Shown here: in pieces, positions 1 through 8,549 of the stretch
Position numbering within the stretch: the stretch's first letter is position 1
Layout: the number at the start of each line of letters is the position of its first letter
NCBI RefSeq assembly: GCF_000711955.1
Contig: NZ_JONR01000008.1
Location: 124,001-188,000 of the forward strand
Direction: 5' to 3'
Length of the DNA: 64,000 bases
Source: Nevskia soli DSM 19509
GTDB lineage: Bacteria > Pseudomonadota > Gammaproteobacteria > Nevskiales > Nevskiaceae
The notes under the pieces: model-generated
Databases searched by the model: none
The model's input: the letters and a program-made list of their open reading frames with translations, nothing else
Told to the model about the DNA's origin: nothing
Program-made: the position numbers and the translations under genes

Positions 1-587
1 TTGCCGTCCATGGCTACGGCGTGGCGGCTGAGCCCGGCGACAGCCTGGCAGTGGGCGACTTCAACGGCGACGGCACACTCGACGTCGCGGAAGTGGGGCA
101 GGGCTCCGGTGTCACCGTGCTGTTCAACGACGGCAAGGGCAATCTCGGAGGAGCCGCCAGCTTCGCCACCGGCGAGTCGCCGCGCGGCGTGGTCGCTGCG
201 GATTTCAACGGTGACGGCAAGCTCGACCTGGCCGCCGCCAACTTGTCGGACGGCACGGTTTCAATCCTGCTGGGCGACGGCAAGGGCGGTTTTGCGCCGC
301 AGGTTTCCATATCGGAGGGTCTTTCGGGCTCTCCGTGGCCCCGCGCCATCACCACCGGCGATTTCAACAACGACGGCTATCCGGACCTGGCGGTGGCCAA
401 TCTCATGAACAGCAGCGCCTCGATCTTTCTCAATAACGGCCACGGAGGTTTCACCGTTTCCAGCAACCCCACGGTGGGTTCCAACGCCGAAGGCGTCGTG
501 ACCGGCGACTTCGATGGCGACGGACGACTGGACCTCGCATTCCAGCTTTTTGGCGGCACTGTGAAAGTCCTCGGGGGACAGCACTGA
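1..587 (+). CDS. VCBS/FG-GAP repeat protein, C-terminal part (5' end outside window)
   Basis: The open frame enters from the left edge (first full codon at 3) and stops at 585-587. Four repeats of the form DFNGDGxxDLA are visible; these are the calcium-binding loops of FG-GAP/VCBS beta-propeller blades. The family is usually extracellular or surface-attached, with roles in adhesion or ligand binding, and no enzymatic motif is visible. The TGA stop overlaps the ATG of the next gene (TGATG at 585-589), so the two are probably translationally coupled. The residues match the C-terminal half of the next two genes, so this is the first visible member of a tandem family. The N-terminus and any lipobox lie outside the window. 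Confidence 0.85.
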   Translation, partial: AVHGYGVAAEPGDSLAVGDFNGDGTLDVAEVGQGSGVTVLFNDGKGNLGGAASFATGESPRGVVAADFNGDGKLDLAAANLSDGTVSILLGDGKGGFAPQVSISEGLSGSPWPRAITTGDFNNDGYPDLAVANLMNSSASIFLNNGHGGFTVSSNPTVGSNAEGVVTGDFDGDGRLDLAFQLFGGTVKVLGGQH

Positions 588-3004
588 TGTACACGATTCC
601 TGGGGTGGGAAAGGGGGCGGCGCGGGCGTTGTTCGCGGCAGCATCGGCGGCCTGCCTGCTGCTGATGGCGTGCGGCGGCGGTGGAAGCGGTGGCGGCGAT
701 GCCGCATCGCCGCCGCCAGCCACCCCGGCAAGCCTGGGCCTGATGCGCATCACCATCAACGGCATCGGCGGCGCGCAAATGACCTCCCATGCCGATATGT
801 TGTCTGGCACTTCCGGTCCGCAGGCGCACGTCGCCTTGCCAACCGCGGTGCCCGCTGGCCTGGATGTGCAGCAGGTCTCGGCCAGCACGGTGGATGTCGG
901 CACTCGCGGCGCCGGCGGTGAGCGTTACTTCACCGTGGTCTACCAGGTGCGCAACGCGCCGTTCTGCAACACGCCGGGGACTTGTACACCGTACACAACG
1001 ATCAGCCACAACCTGACCCTGGTCGCCGCCAACGTCCCCGGCAACATCGCCGACACCGCGATCAGCAACATCAGCCTGTACGACGGCAGCAGCATCGCCG
1101 ATACCCAGGCCCTGGCGCCCGGCCTGCTGCCCACCCACGGCATGCAGTTCAACACCGGCACCGGCGCGGGCGTGCTGGTGCAGCCCGGACTGGAATCCCT
1201 CCAGGTCTTCACGGAGGACGAAGTCGGTGCCATCCCCCGCGATCCGGGCGCGACCGACCTGTTCCCCTACGGCTACGTAGTCAGCAACATCCATACGCCG
1301 GGCAGCCGCGCCTTGCCGGCCAGCCCGGCCAACAACCAGTGGGATGGCGAAGTCAGCTTCTCCTTCAAGCTGCCCTTGCAGAGCAGTGCCAAGCAGGACC
1401 CCTACAGCATCACCATGATCTTCCAGGTGATCGACGACGCCAACACCCGCGTCACCGAGAGCGTCGAAGAGCAGAATCCCGCCGGCGATATCGCCGCCGA
1501 CCTGCGCGCCGCCACGCTGAGCAGCGTGGACCTCGCCGTCCTCGGCGGCCGCGTGGCGCAGACCAATATCGGTGACCCCATCTGCACCGTCCGCACCGCC
1601 GGCGCCGCGGCAGCGCCCACGGCTTACCTCGCGAACAACGCGGGTATCAGCGTGGGCAGCGCGCCGTTCGCTTTCACCGGCGTCAATCCCAGCGCGCCGA
1701 TCAACGTCGGCTTCTGTGCGCCGATGAACGCCGCGGGCTTCAGCAACTTCATCGTGTCCGGCAACCAATCCGGGCTGCGCCTCAGCGGCGGGCCTTACGG
1801 CGGCAGCTACGGCGCCAATGCGCTGAACAACGTCCTCAGTTTCACCCCGGACCAGCCCTTCCTGCCGGGCGAGACGGTGAGCTACACCCTGACCACCGGA
1901 TTGAGCGGCAGCGGCGGCGGCGCCGTGCCGCGGAACTTCACCGGCAACTACGTGGTGGGTGGCGTGGTACCGTCCTCGGCCAGCTACGTCCAGTCGACGC
2001 CCACCGGCGGCGGCACCGGGCCCGTCGCCGTGGCCGTGGGCGACTTCAACGGCGACGGCAAGCCGGACTACGCCATCGTCTGGCATCAATCCAACGCCGT
2101 CCAGGTGCGGCTCAACAACGGCGACGGCACTTTCACCGCGGGTCCCTTGATCACCGTGGCCACCGCCCCCGTGGCGATCGCCACCGGCGATTTCAACGGC
2201 GATGGGCACCTCGACCTGATGGTGGCGAGCGCGGGCTCTCCCCTCATAGGCCAGCCATCGAAGCTGAGCCTGCTCGTCAACAATGGCGCGGGTGCTTTCT
2301 CGGTCGCTGGCACGACGACGCTGCCCTCCAGCGCGGATGAACTCGTGGTCGGCGACTTCAACGGCGACGGCCACCCCGATGCGGCGGTGACCGAAGTCGG
2401 CGGTACCCTGTCGATCGTGCTCAACGACGGCAGCGGCCATTTCACCTTGATGGCGCCCGTGTCGGTCGGCTCCCTCCCCACCTATGTGCAGGCGGCGGAT
2501 TTCAACGGCGACGGCAAGCTGGACCTGGCGGTGACCACCCTGGGTGACAGCGCGGTGCGGGCGCTGCTCAACGACGGCGGCGCCAATTTCACCGTCGGTC
2601 CCGCGCAAGCCATCGGCGACTCGCCCAGCGGCATGGCGGCGGGAGACCTGAACGGCGACGGCATCCCGGACCTGGCCATCTCCACCGGTGCCACAGGCTT
2701 CATCAGGCTGCTGTTCGGCGACGGCAAGGGTGGTTTCACCGCCGGCGGCAGCCTGGCCAGCGGCATCGGTTCGGGGACGGTCGTCATCGCAGACCTCAAC
2801 GGCGACGGGCATCCCGATCTGGCGGCGGCCACTTCCACCCTGCTCGGCGACGGCCAGGGCGGCTTCGGCGCAGCCCGCGCCATTCCCACCGCCGTCAACA
2901 CCAGCATCGCGGGTGCCGGCGACTTCAACGGCGACGGCCGCATCGACCTGGTGGAGTTCAACAACGGCGCCAACAACGTCGGCATCTTTACTTCGCAGCC
3001 TTGA
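587..3004 (+). CDS. VCBS/FG-GAP repeat lipoprotein (805 aa)
   Basis: Residues 1-33 form a lipoprotein signal with a lipobox ending LLLMAC, followed by a Gly/Ser-rich tether, so the protein should be lipid-anchored and exported. About 430 residues of non-repetitive sequence follow, beginning GLMRITINGIG. The C-terminal third holds seven DFNGDG/DLNGDG calcium-loop repeats of the FG-GAP/VCBS type. The start is fixed by the 1-bp TGATG overlap with the preceding gene. The next gene is a close paralogue along its whole length, so the pair arose by tandem duplication. The function of the N-terminal region is not recognised; a surface adhesion or binding role is inferred from the repeats only. Confidence 0.88.
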   Translation: MYTIPGVGKGAARALFAAASAACLLLMACGGGGSGGGDAASPPPATPASLGLMRITINGIGGAQMTSHADMLSGTSGPQAHVALPTAVPAGLDVQQVSASTVDVGTRGAGGERYFTVVYQVRNAPFCNTPGTCTPYTTISHNLTLVAANVPGNIADTAISNISLYDGSSIADTQALAPGLLPTHGMQFNTGTGAGVLVQPGLESLQVFTEDEVGAIPRDPGATDLFPYGYVVSNIHTPGSRALPASPANNQWDGEVSFSFKLPLQSSAKQDPYSITMIFQVIDDANTRVTESVEEQNPAGDIAADLRAATLSSVDLAVLGGRVAQTNIGDPICTVRTAGAAAAPTAYLANNAGISVGSAPFAFTGVNPSAPINVGFCAPMNAAGFSNFIVSGNQSGLRLSGGPYGGSYGANALNNVLSFTPDQPFLPGETVSYTLTTGLSGSGGGAVPRNFTGNYVVGGVVPSSASYVQSTPTGGGTGPVAVAVGDFNGDGKPDYAIVWHQSNAVQVRLNNGDGTFTAGPLITVATAPVAIATGDFNGDGHLDLMVASAGSPLIGQPSKLSLLVNNGAGAFSVAGTTTLPSSADELVVGDFNGDGHPDAAVTEVGGTLSIVLNDGSGHFTLMAPVSVGSLPTYVQAADFNGDGKLDLAVTTLGDSAVRALLNDGGANFTVGPAQAIGDSPSGMAAGDLNGDGIPDLAISTGATGFIRLLFGDGKGGFTAGGSLASGIGSGTVVIADLNGDGHPDLAAATSTLLGDGQGGFGAARAIPTAVNTSIAGAGDFNGDGRIDLVEFNNGANNVGIFTSQP

Positions 3005-3044
3005 GCCGCGGATGAACCGAAGACCAGTGATCAGGGAAAGAACC

Positions 3045-5498
3045 ATGAACAACCATTTCGACGTGACCCGTTTGACCGCTCTGCCCGCGCTGGCGGCCTG
3101 CATCATGCTCAGCGCCTGCGGCGGCGGAGGTGGTGGCGGTGGCGGTGGCGGTGGCGGCGATGTCACCACGCCGCCGCCCGCCACCTCGGCAAGCCTGGGC
3201 CTGATGCGCATCACCATCAACGGCATCGGCGACGGGCAGATGACCTCCCATGCCGAAATGCTGTCCGGCACCTCCGGCCCGCAGGCGCACGCCGCCCTGC
3301 CAACCGCAGTGCCGGCTGGTCTGGACGTGCAGCAGGTTTCCGCCAGCACCATCGACGTCGGCAGCCGCGGTGCCGGCGGACAACGCTACTTCACCGTGGT
3401 CTACCAGGTGCGCAACGCGCAGTTCTGCAACACGCCGGGCACTTGTGCGCCCTATACGACGGCCGCTCATAACCTGAGCCTGGTCGCAGCCAATATTCCC
3501 GGCAACATCAACAGCACCGCCATCAGCAATCTCACTCTCTACGACGGCACCAGCAACGGCGATACGCAGGCCCTGGCCTCCAGCCTGCTGCCCACCCACG
3601 GCATGCAGTTCAACAGCGGCGCCGGCACTGGCGTGCTGGTGCGGCCGGGCTTGGAGTCCCTGCAAGTCTTCACCGAAGACGAAGTCGCCGCCATTCCCCG
3701 CGACCCGGGCGCCACCGATCTGTTCCCCTATGGTTACGTCGTACGCAACGTCAACACCGCCGCCAGCCGCGCCCTGCCGGCCAGCCCCGCCAATAACCAG
3801 TGGGACGGTGAAGTCAGCTTCTCCTTCAAGCTGCCCTTGCAGGCCACCGCGAAGCAGGACCCCTACAGCATCACCATGATCTTCCAGGTGGTGGACGATG
3901 CCAATACCCGCGTCACCGAGAGCGTTGAAGAGCAGAACCCCGCCGGCGATATCGCCGCCGATCTGCGCGCCGCCACCCTGGGCAGCGTCGACCTCGCCGT
4001 CCTCGGCGGCCGCGTGGCGCAGACCAGCGTCGGCGATCCCATCTGCACCGTGCGCACCGCCGGCCCTGCGGCCACACCCGCCGCCTACCTGGTCAACAAC
4101 GCCGGCCTTACCCTGGCCGCCGCTCCTTATGGCATAAGCGGCGTCAGCCCCACTGCGCCGGTCAACGTCGGCTTCTGCGCGCCGATGAACGCGGCGGGCT
4201 TCGGCAACTTCATCGTGTCCGGCGACCAATCCGGGCTGCGCGTCAGCGGCGGGCCTTACGGCGGCGGCTACGCCGCCAATGCGCTGAACAACGTTCTCAG
4301 CTTCACGCCCGACCAGCCCTTCCTGCCGGGCGAGACGGTGAGCTACACCCTGACCACCGGCCTGAGCGGAATCGGCGGCGGCGCCTTGGCGCAGGCCTTC
4401 ACCGGCAGCTACGTGGTGGGCGGCCTGGTGCCGTCCTCCGCGACCTACGTGCTGTCGGCCCCCATCAGCGGCGGCACCTTGGCGTATTGGGTGGCCGCGG
4501 GAGACTTCAACGGCGACGGCAAGCCGGACTTCGCCATCGCCTGGGTCGACAGCAACAGCGTCCAGGTAATGATCAACAACGGCGACGGCACCTTCACCGG
4601 TAAGCCGATGATCGGCGGCTTCGATCAGCCGTCCGCGCTCGCCACCGGCGATTTCAACGGCGACGGCCACCTCGACCTGGTGGTGACGAGCTACGGCTTC
4701 AATTCGTCGCCGATCGCGAGCGTCCTTCTCAATGACGGCGCGGGCAATCTTTCGGTGGCCAGCACCGCGCCGACGGGTGGTTTACCGCAGAGCCCCGTGG
4801 TCGCTGATTTCAACGGCGACGGACATCCCGATGCGGCGGTGGTGAACGGCTTCGACGACAGCGTGTCGATCCTGCTCAACGACGGCAGCGGCCACCTCAC
4901 CACCCAGCCGGCGCTGGCGGTGGGTTCAAGCGCGGAGGTGCTGGCGGTGGCGGATTTCAACGGCGACGGCAAGCTGGATCTGGCGGTGTCCGTGGAGGGG
5001 GACCACGCGGTGCGGCTCCTGCTCAATGACGGCCACGCGAATTTCACCGTGGCCCCCGAGCTCCCGTTCGATCGTTTCCCCTACGGGCTGGCGGCAGGCG
5101 ATCTGAACGGCGACGGCATTCCGGATCTGGCGGTCAGCATCCTGGGCGCGCGTCCGGACTCCGTCGTGCCGCTGCTCGGCGACGGCAAGGGCGGCTTCAC
5201 CGCCGGCGCTGCCGTGGTGGTCGGGGAGGCTCCAACCAATATTCTCATCGGCGACTTCAACGGCGACGGCAAACCCGATCTGGCGGTCAGCAATCAGGGC
5301 GATCCCGGCAACGTGCCCGGCAGCCTCAGCATCCTGCTCGGCGATGGCAAGGGCGGACTCTCCGCTTCTCGCAACACCACGGCCGGTCAAGCCCTGAATT
5401 CCATCGCCGCCGCCGACTTCAACGGCGACGGCCGGCTCGACCTCGTAGGGGCGAATACCAATGACAGCAACGTCGTCATTTTCACTTCGCAGCCCTGA
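3045..5498 (+). CDS. VCBS/FG-GAP repeat lipoprotein, tandem paralogue (817 aa)
   Basis: Close paralogue of the preceding 805-aa protein. It has the same lipoprotein signal (lipobox LSAC) followed by an unbroken run of 13 Gly, the same GLMRITINGIG-type unique region, and seven DFNGDG/DLNGDG repeats at the C-terminus. I chose the ATG at 3045 because AGGGAAAG precedes it at good spacing; the frame is open far upstream only because of G+C bias. The spacer before it (GAGCCGCGGATGAAC) recurs after this gene at 5497-5511, so the duplicated unit included the intergenic segment. Surface or periplasmic anchoring is inferred from the lipobox. Which ligand the calcium-loop propeller binds cannot be told from sequence. 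Confidence 0.88.
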   Translation: MNNHFDVTRLTALPALAACIMLSACGGGGGGGGGGGGGDVTTPPPATSASLGLMRITINGIGDGQMTSHAEMLSGTSGPQAHAALPTAVPAGLDVQQVSASTIDVGSRGAGGQRYFTVVYQVRNAQFCNTPGTCAPYTTAAHNLSLVAANIPGNINSTAISNLTLYDGTSNGDTQALASSLLPTHGMQFNSGAGTGVLVRPGLESLQVFTEDEVAAIPRDPGATDLFPYGYVVRNVNTAASRALPASPANNQWDGEVSFSFKLPLQATAKQDPYSITMIFQVVDDANTRVTESVEEQNPAGDIAADLRAATLGSVDLAVLGGRVAQTSVGDPICTVRTAGPAATPAAYLVNNAGLTLAAAPYGISGVSPTAPVNVGFCAPMNAAGFGNFIVSGDQSGLRVSGGPYGGGYAANALNNVLSFTPDQPFLPGETVSYTLTTGLSGIGGGALAQAFTGSYVVGGLVPSSATYVLSAPISGGTLAYWVAAGDFNGDGKPDFAIAWVDSNSVQVMINNGDGTFTGKPMIGGFDQPSALATGDFNGDGHLDLVVTSYGFNSSPIASVLLNDGAGNLSVASTAPTGGLPQSPVVADFNGDGHPDAAVVNGFDDSVSILLNDGSGHLTTQPALAVGSSAEVLAVADFNGDGKLDLAVSVEGDHAVRLLLNDGHANFTVAPELPFDRFPYGLAAGDLNGDGIPDLAVSILGARPDSVVPLLGDGKGGFTAGAAVVVGEAPTNILIGDFNGDGKPDLAVSNQGDPGNVPGSLSILLGDGKGGLSASRNTTAGQALNSIAAADFNGDGRLDLVGANTNDSNVVIFTSQP

Positions 5499-5505
5499 GC
5501 CGCGG

Positions 5506-5751
5506 ATGAACTCAAGTCCCATGAACCGGGATACCTCCGATGCGGGCGTTCAGAGGCTTGAAGTGCAGGAAAAGCTGCGCCTGCTGGAATTGCAGATCCA
5601 GACTGCGCGCAGCCCGGCGGATCTGCAAAGGGCGCTCGACCGCCTCACCGACCTGCAGGGCCGTTACACCTTGAACAAGCTCGAGCTCAACGCCTGCCTC
5701 AGCAGCCTGAACTCGAAGTTCAAGATCCTGCTGAGCGAAACGAAAAGCTGA
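5506..5751 (+). CDS. small helical hypothetical protein (81 aa)
   Basis: Short protein rich in Leu, Gln, Glu and Arg. It has heptad-like spacing over residues 15-75 (KLRLLELQIQTARS and onward), which suggests one or two coiled-coil helices. There is no signal peptide and no recognised family. The ATG at 5506 lies in the repeated spacer that follows each VCBS gene; a second ATG at 5521 would give 76 aa, and neither has a strong ribosome-binding site. It sits between the last intact VCBS gene and a fragment of another copy, so it may be carried within the duplicated unit or inserted into it. Expression is uncertain. Confidence 0.5.
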   Translation: MNSSPMNRDTSDAGVQRLEVQEKLRLLELQIQTARSPADLQRALDRLTDLQGRYTLNKLELNACLSSLNSKFKILLSETKS

Positions 5752-5782
5752 GTCAGCCGCCGTAAACGAATGTGCCGGCCGG

Positions 5783-5845
5783 CGCGATCTGCCGGCGGCG
5801 AATACCAGCGACGACAGCGTCATCATCGTCACCGCGCAGCCCTGA
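5783..5845 (+). pseudogene. 3' relic of a further VCBS/FG-GAP gene
   Basis: Twenty codons ending in TGA read RDLPAANTSDDSVIIVTAQP. They align with the C-terminal residues of the 817-aa lipoprotein (RLDLVGANTNDSNVVIFTSQP), and the base sequence across the stop (CAGCCCTGAGC) is also shared. No longer open frame with a start precedes it. This is the tail of a third or fourth family copy left after deletion, and supports expansion and contraction of the tandem array. Confidence 0.7.
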
Positions 5846-5869
5846 GCGCAAGCGATAAAACCGGAAGCC

Positions 5870-5894
5870 CGGCACGGGATTCAAACCCGTGCCG
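5870..5894. terminator. hairpin, possible terminator of the VCBS cluster
   Basis: Perfect 9-bp inverted repeat CGGCACGGG / CCCGTGCCG around a 7-nt loop, 25 bp downstream of the VCBS relic stop codon. There is no T-run, so a classical intrinsic terminator is not certain. The rest of 5752-6097 holds only the relic and this hairpin; I see no other gene or promoter there. Confidence 0.45.
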
Positions 5895-6097
5895 AGTCAA
5901 TCGGATGCCCTGGATCCCGTGAATGACGGCGGCCGGCGGCTGCATCCTTCTATCAGGTGACACCGGATTCACCCGGATATGCGGTCTAACCTGAAGCGTG
6001 CAGGCTGCATCCGATCTGGATGCGGCACGCGGCCTGCCCCGATGCCGGCCTTGAGCTCGAAAGGCCGAACGATTCCGCCAGATGATCGAGGTTCAGC

Positions 6098-7378
6098 ATG
6101 AAAAAACGGCAAGGCGCCTTCCAGGGCGCGTCGACACGCAAGCGCGTGATCATTCCTTTGCTCGTCAGCGTGGCAATGGTATCGACTTTGAGTGCCTGTG
6201 GTGGCGGCTCTGGCGGCGGCGGCAGCGGCGGTAGCAGCAGTAGCGGTAGCGGCAGCAGCAGTAGTAGCAGTAGCAGTGGTGGAGGCGCGAGCAGCAGCAG
6301 TGGCAGCAGCAGTAGCGGCGGTGCCGGCGCATCGGCCGCCGCGGCGTTGGCGAAGAAACTTGGCCGGCCGGCCCGTTTGCTGACGGGCCTGGGCACGACG
6401 GAAGTCGCGGATGTCCAGGCGCAGGCACTGAAGCCGGATCTGTTCGATCGTTACCTGGTTGGTGTGGGCGCCTCGTCCTGGCCGAGCTGGAACAGTCCCA
6501 GCGGGGCTTACGTGAGTGTGGTCGCCGCCGAAGCGGACAGCATCGGCGCCGTGCCGATGTTCACGCTGTACCAGATGGCCAGCAACGGTGACGGCAACCT
6601 GTCTGGCCTGGCCGACAGCACCTTCATGACGCAGTACTGGGCCAATGTGCGGCTGATGTTCCAGAAGCTGGGAACCTACGGCAAGCCGGCCGTGGTGAAT
6701 CTGGAGCCGGACTTCTGGGGGTATGTCGAGCAGCAGGCGACGCGCGGCGATCCCACCAGGCTCGTGGCGCAAGTGACGCTGGATGCCGACTGCGCCGACC
6801 TGCCCAATGACGTCACCGGCGTGGCGGCCTGTCTGGTGCGCAGCGCGCGCAAATATGCGCCGAAGGCCTACGTCGGATTCCCCATTTCCGAATGGGGCTC
6901 CACCTCGACCACGGCGGTCATCGCCTTCATGAACCAGATCGGCGCCGATACTGCGGATTTCATCGTGTTCCAGACGCTGGATCGCGATGCCGGCTGTTTC
7001 GAGGTGCTGCCGCAGCCGGCATCATGCCAGCGCGCGGGCAGCGGCTGGTACTGGGATGAAGCCAATATCACGCATCCGGATTTCGCCGATCACCTTGCGC
7101 TGGTGAAGCAGTACCACCTGGGCATCGGTGGGCTGCCGGTGCTGTGGTGGCAGACGCCGCTGGGCGTGCCTTCGACGACGCCGGGCGGCACCAATGGGCA
7201 CTACCGCGACAACCGCGTCCATTATTTCCTCACCCATGCCGCGCAACTCGTTGCCGCCGGCGGCCTGGGCGTGGTGTTCAGTGCCGGAGCCACCGGGCAG
7301 ACGGATATCACCACTGATGGCGGGCAGTTCCGCACGCTATCGGCCCAGTACCTGGCAACCCCTGCGCCCCTGCCCTGA
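6098..7378 (+). CDS. secreted lipoprotein with Ser/Gly linker, possible hydrolase-like domain (426 aa)
   Basis: Basic N-terminus, hydrophobic core and lipobox LSAC near residue 33, then a low-complexity Gly/Ser linker to about residue 75 made of short Ser runs. The remaining roughly 350 residues form one globular domain. Segments such as AVVNLEPDFWGYVE, FIVFQTLDRDAG and GLPVLWWQTPLG look like beta strands ending in acidic or aromatic residues, as in TIM-barrel glycoside hydrolases. I cannot assign a family or name catalytic residues with confidence. GAGG precedes the ATG. The gene stands alone, after the VCBS cluster and before an ArsR operon. Lipid-anchored export is well supported; hydrolase activity is inference. 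Confidence 0.75.
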   Translation: MKKRQGAFQGASTRKRVIIPLLVSVAMVSTLSACGGGSGGGGSGGSSSSGSGSSSSSSSSGGGASSSSGSSSSGGAGASAAAALAKKLGRPARLLTGLGTTEVADVQAQALKPDLFDRYLVGVGASSWPSWNSPSGAYVSVVAAEADSIGAVPMFTLYQMASNGDGNLSGLADSTFMTQYWANVRLMFQKLGTYGKPAVVNLEPDFWGYVEQQATRGDPTRLVAQVTLDADCADLPNDVTGVAACLVRSARKYAPKAYVGFPISEWGSTSTTAVIAFMNQIGADTADFIVFQTLDRDAGCFEVLPQPASCQRAGSGWYWDEANITHPDFADHLALVKQYHLGIGGLPVLWWQTPLGVPSTTPGGTNGHYRDNRVHYFLTHAAQLVAAGGLGVVFSAGATGQTDITTDGGQFRTLSAQYLATPAPLP

Positions 7379-7667
7379 ATGGCAGTGGGTGCCGGCCTGG
7401 TGCGCAACGGCATTGAAGATGTGGGTGACATCGATCAGCAACGGCCGAGTGTGATGGTCCTGGCGCCAACCATACCCACTGCTGGCGTAGTGATTCAGCA
7501 GGTCGATTGATTCATCCGTACCCGGGGCCGATCTGTTCCGGGGCGATGCGCCGCTGCGCTGAAATCGCCGCAGATGAGCGGGCCGACTCCAGCCGATCCG
7601 CTCCTCGCCTGTCCTTGATCTGTGCGTTTGTCAGCCCGCTTGCAGGGGCCGGAAAGTCGGAGTAGTG
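7379..7667. other. intergenic stretch without recognised gene
   Basis: About 290 bp between the lipoprotein gene and the ArsR operator. Short frames exist, but none has a plausible start, ribosome-binding site or family resemblance. No strong hairpin with a T-run was seen. Confidence 0.5.
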
Positions 7668-7689
7668 TATTTAACATATTGGTTAAATA
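7668..7689. promoter_or_regulatory. ArsR-type operator palindrome
   Basis: Perfect inverted repeat TATTTAAC-N6-GTTAAATA ending 17 bp before the ATG of the ArsR-family gene. AT-rich dyads of this form are typical binding sites of small winged-helix ArsR repressors, so autoregulation of the downstream operon is likely. Confidence 0.75.
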
Positions 7690-7706
7690 TAGAGTCACAC
7701 CCGCCG

Positions 7707-8060
7707 ATGACGCCCGACCGCCTCAGCACCACCTTCGCCGCCCTGGCCGATCCCACGCGCCGCGCCATCCTGGCGCGGCTGGCTGACAGCGAGGTCTCGG
7801 TGCAGGAACTGGCCGAGCCTTTCGACATCAGCCTGCCGGCGGTGTCGCGCCACCTCAAAGTGCTCGAGCACGCCGGCCTCATCGTGCGCGGCCGCAAGGC
7901 GCAGTGGCGGCCGTGCCGCCTGCAGGCAGGCCCGTTGAAGGATATCGCCGCCTGGGTGGAGGAATACCGGCGCTACTGGGACGAGAGCTTCGACCGTCTC
8001 GACATCTACCTGAATGAACTGCAAGGCAAGGACAAGAAACATGAGCGCAAGAAAAAATGA
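7707..8060 (+). CDS. ArsR-family transcriptional regulator (117 aa)
   Basis: Winged-helix DNA-binding protein. LADPTRRAILARLADSEVSVQELAEPFDISLPAVSRHLKVLEHAGLI is the canonical ArsR helix-turn-helix, with the recognition helix at SLPAVSRHLKVLE. There is no metal-binding Cys motif, as in the ArsR subgroup paired with SRPBCC proteins. ATG 7707 was chosen over an upstream GTG at 7665 because that one would lie inside the palindromic operator. The 3' end overlaps the next gene by 20 bp, so the two are coupled. Expected role: autorepressor of this operon, with an unknown ligand. Confidence 0.88.
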   Translation: MTPDRLSTTFAALADPTRRAILARLADSEVSVQELAEPFDISLPAVSRHLKVLEHAGLIVRGRKAQWRPCRLQAGPLKDIAAWVEEYRRYWDESFDRLDIYLNELQGKDKKHERKKK

Positions 8061-8508
8061 CTACGCCGCCGAGCCCTCGGCGGACCTGGAACTGGTGATG
8101 ACGCGCGTGTTCGACGCGCCGCGCGCCCTGGTCTACAAGGCTTGGACCCATGACATGTCCCGCTGGTCGTGCCCGCGCGGCTTCGTCTTCACCCACAACG
8201 AAGGCGATGTGCGCCCTGGCGGCAAGTGGCGTTCCTGCATGCGCTCCCCCGAAGGCAGGGACCTCTGGCTGGGCGGCGTCTACCGCGAAGTGGTGGAGAA
8301 CTCGCTGCTGGTCTTCACCCACAGCTGGGACCAGCCGGACGGCACACCCGGCCACGAAACGCTGGTGACCGTGAAGCTGGAAGACTACCAGGGCAAGACC
8401 CGCATGCTGTTCCACCAGAGCTTCTTCGACACCGTGGCGAATCGCGACGGCCACCGCGGCGGCTGGGGCGAATGCTTCGAGCTTCTGCAAGAGTACCTGG
8501 CGGCCTGA
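8041..8508 (+). CDS. SRPBCC/AHSA1-family protein (155 aa)
   Basis: Activator of Hsp90 ATPase homologue 1-like (AHSA1) domain of the START/SRPBCC fold. Landmarks are the start LELVMTRVFDAPRALVYKAWT, the middle GDVRPGGKWR and the end GWGECFELLQEYLA. The fold forms a hydrophobic ligand pocket; bacterial members are often encoded with an ArsR repressor, as here. ATG 8041 begins inside the 3' end of the regulator gene. It is cytosolic, with no signal. The ligand is unknown. Confidence 0.88.
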   Translation: MSARKNDYAAEPSADLELVMTRVFDAPRALVYKAWTHDMSRWSCPRGFVFTHNEGDVRPGGKWRSCMRSPEGRDLWLGGVYREVVENSLLVFTHSWDQPDGTPGHETLVTVKLEDYQGKTRMLFHQSFFDTVANRDGHRGGWGECFELLQEYLAA

Positions 8509-8549
8509 GCCCGAACATTTTCCAAGGATCCACCGGAAGGGGAACCGAC

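Noticed and set aside
377..3352. 991-aa minus-strand open frame opposite the VCBS genes (and 560 aa at 2988-4670)
   Set aside because: Antisense to genes with lipoprotein signals and DFNGDG repeats. Its length reflects G+C bias and the repeated codons; no start signal and no family motif.
1..5498. CRISPR-like periodicity
   Set aside because: The repeated GACTTCAACGGCGACGGC segments are in-frame protein repeats at irregular spacing, not direct repeats with unique spacers.
5870..5894. tRNA T-arm (GGGATTCAAACCC)
   Set aside because: The T-loop bases are out of register with the stem, and no acceptor, D-arm or anticodon arm surrounds it. Treated as a plain hairpin.
6192..6428. Ala/Leu-rich and Cys/Tyr-rich small frames around the Ser/Gly linker
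   Set aside because: Frame-shifted translations of AGC/GGC repeats within the lipoprotein linker.
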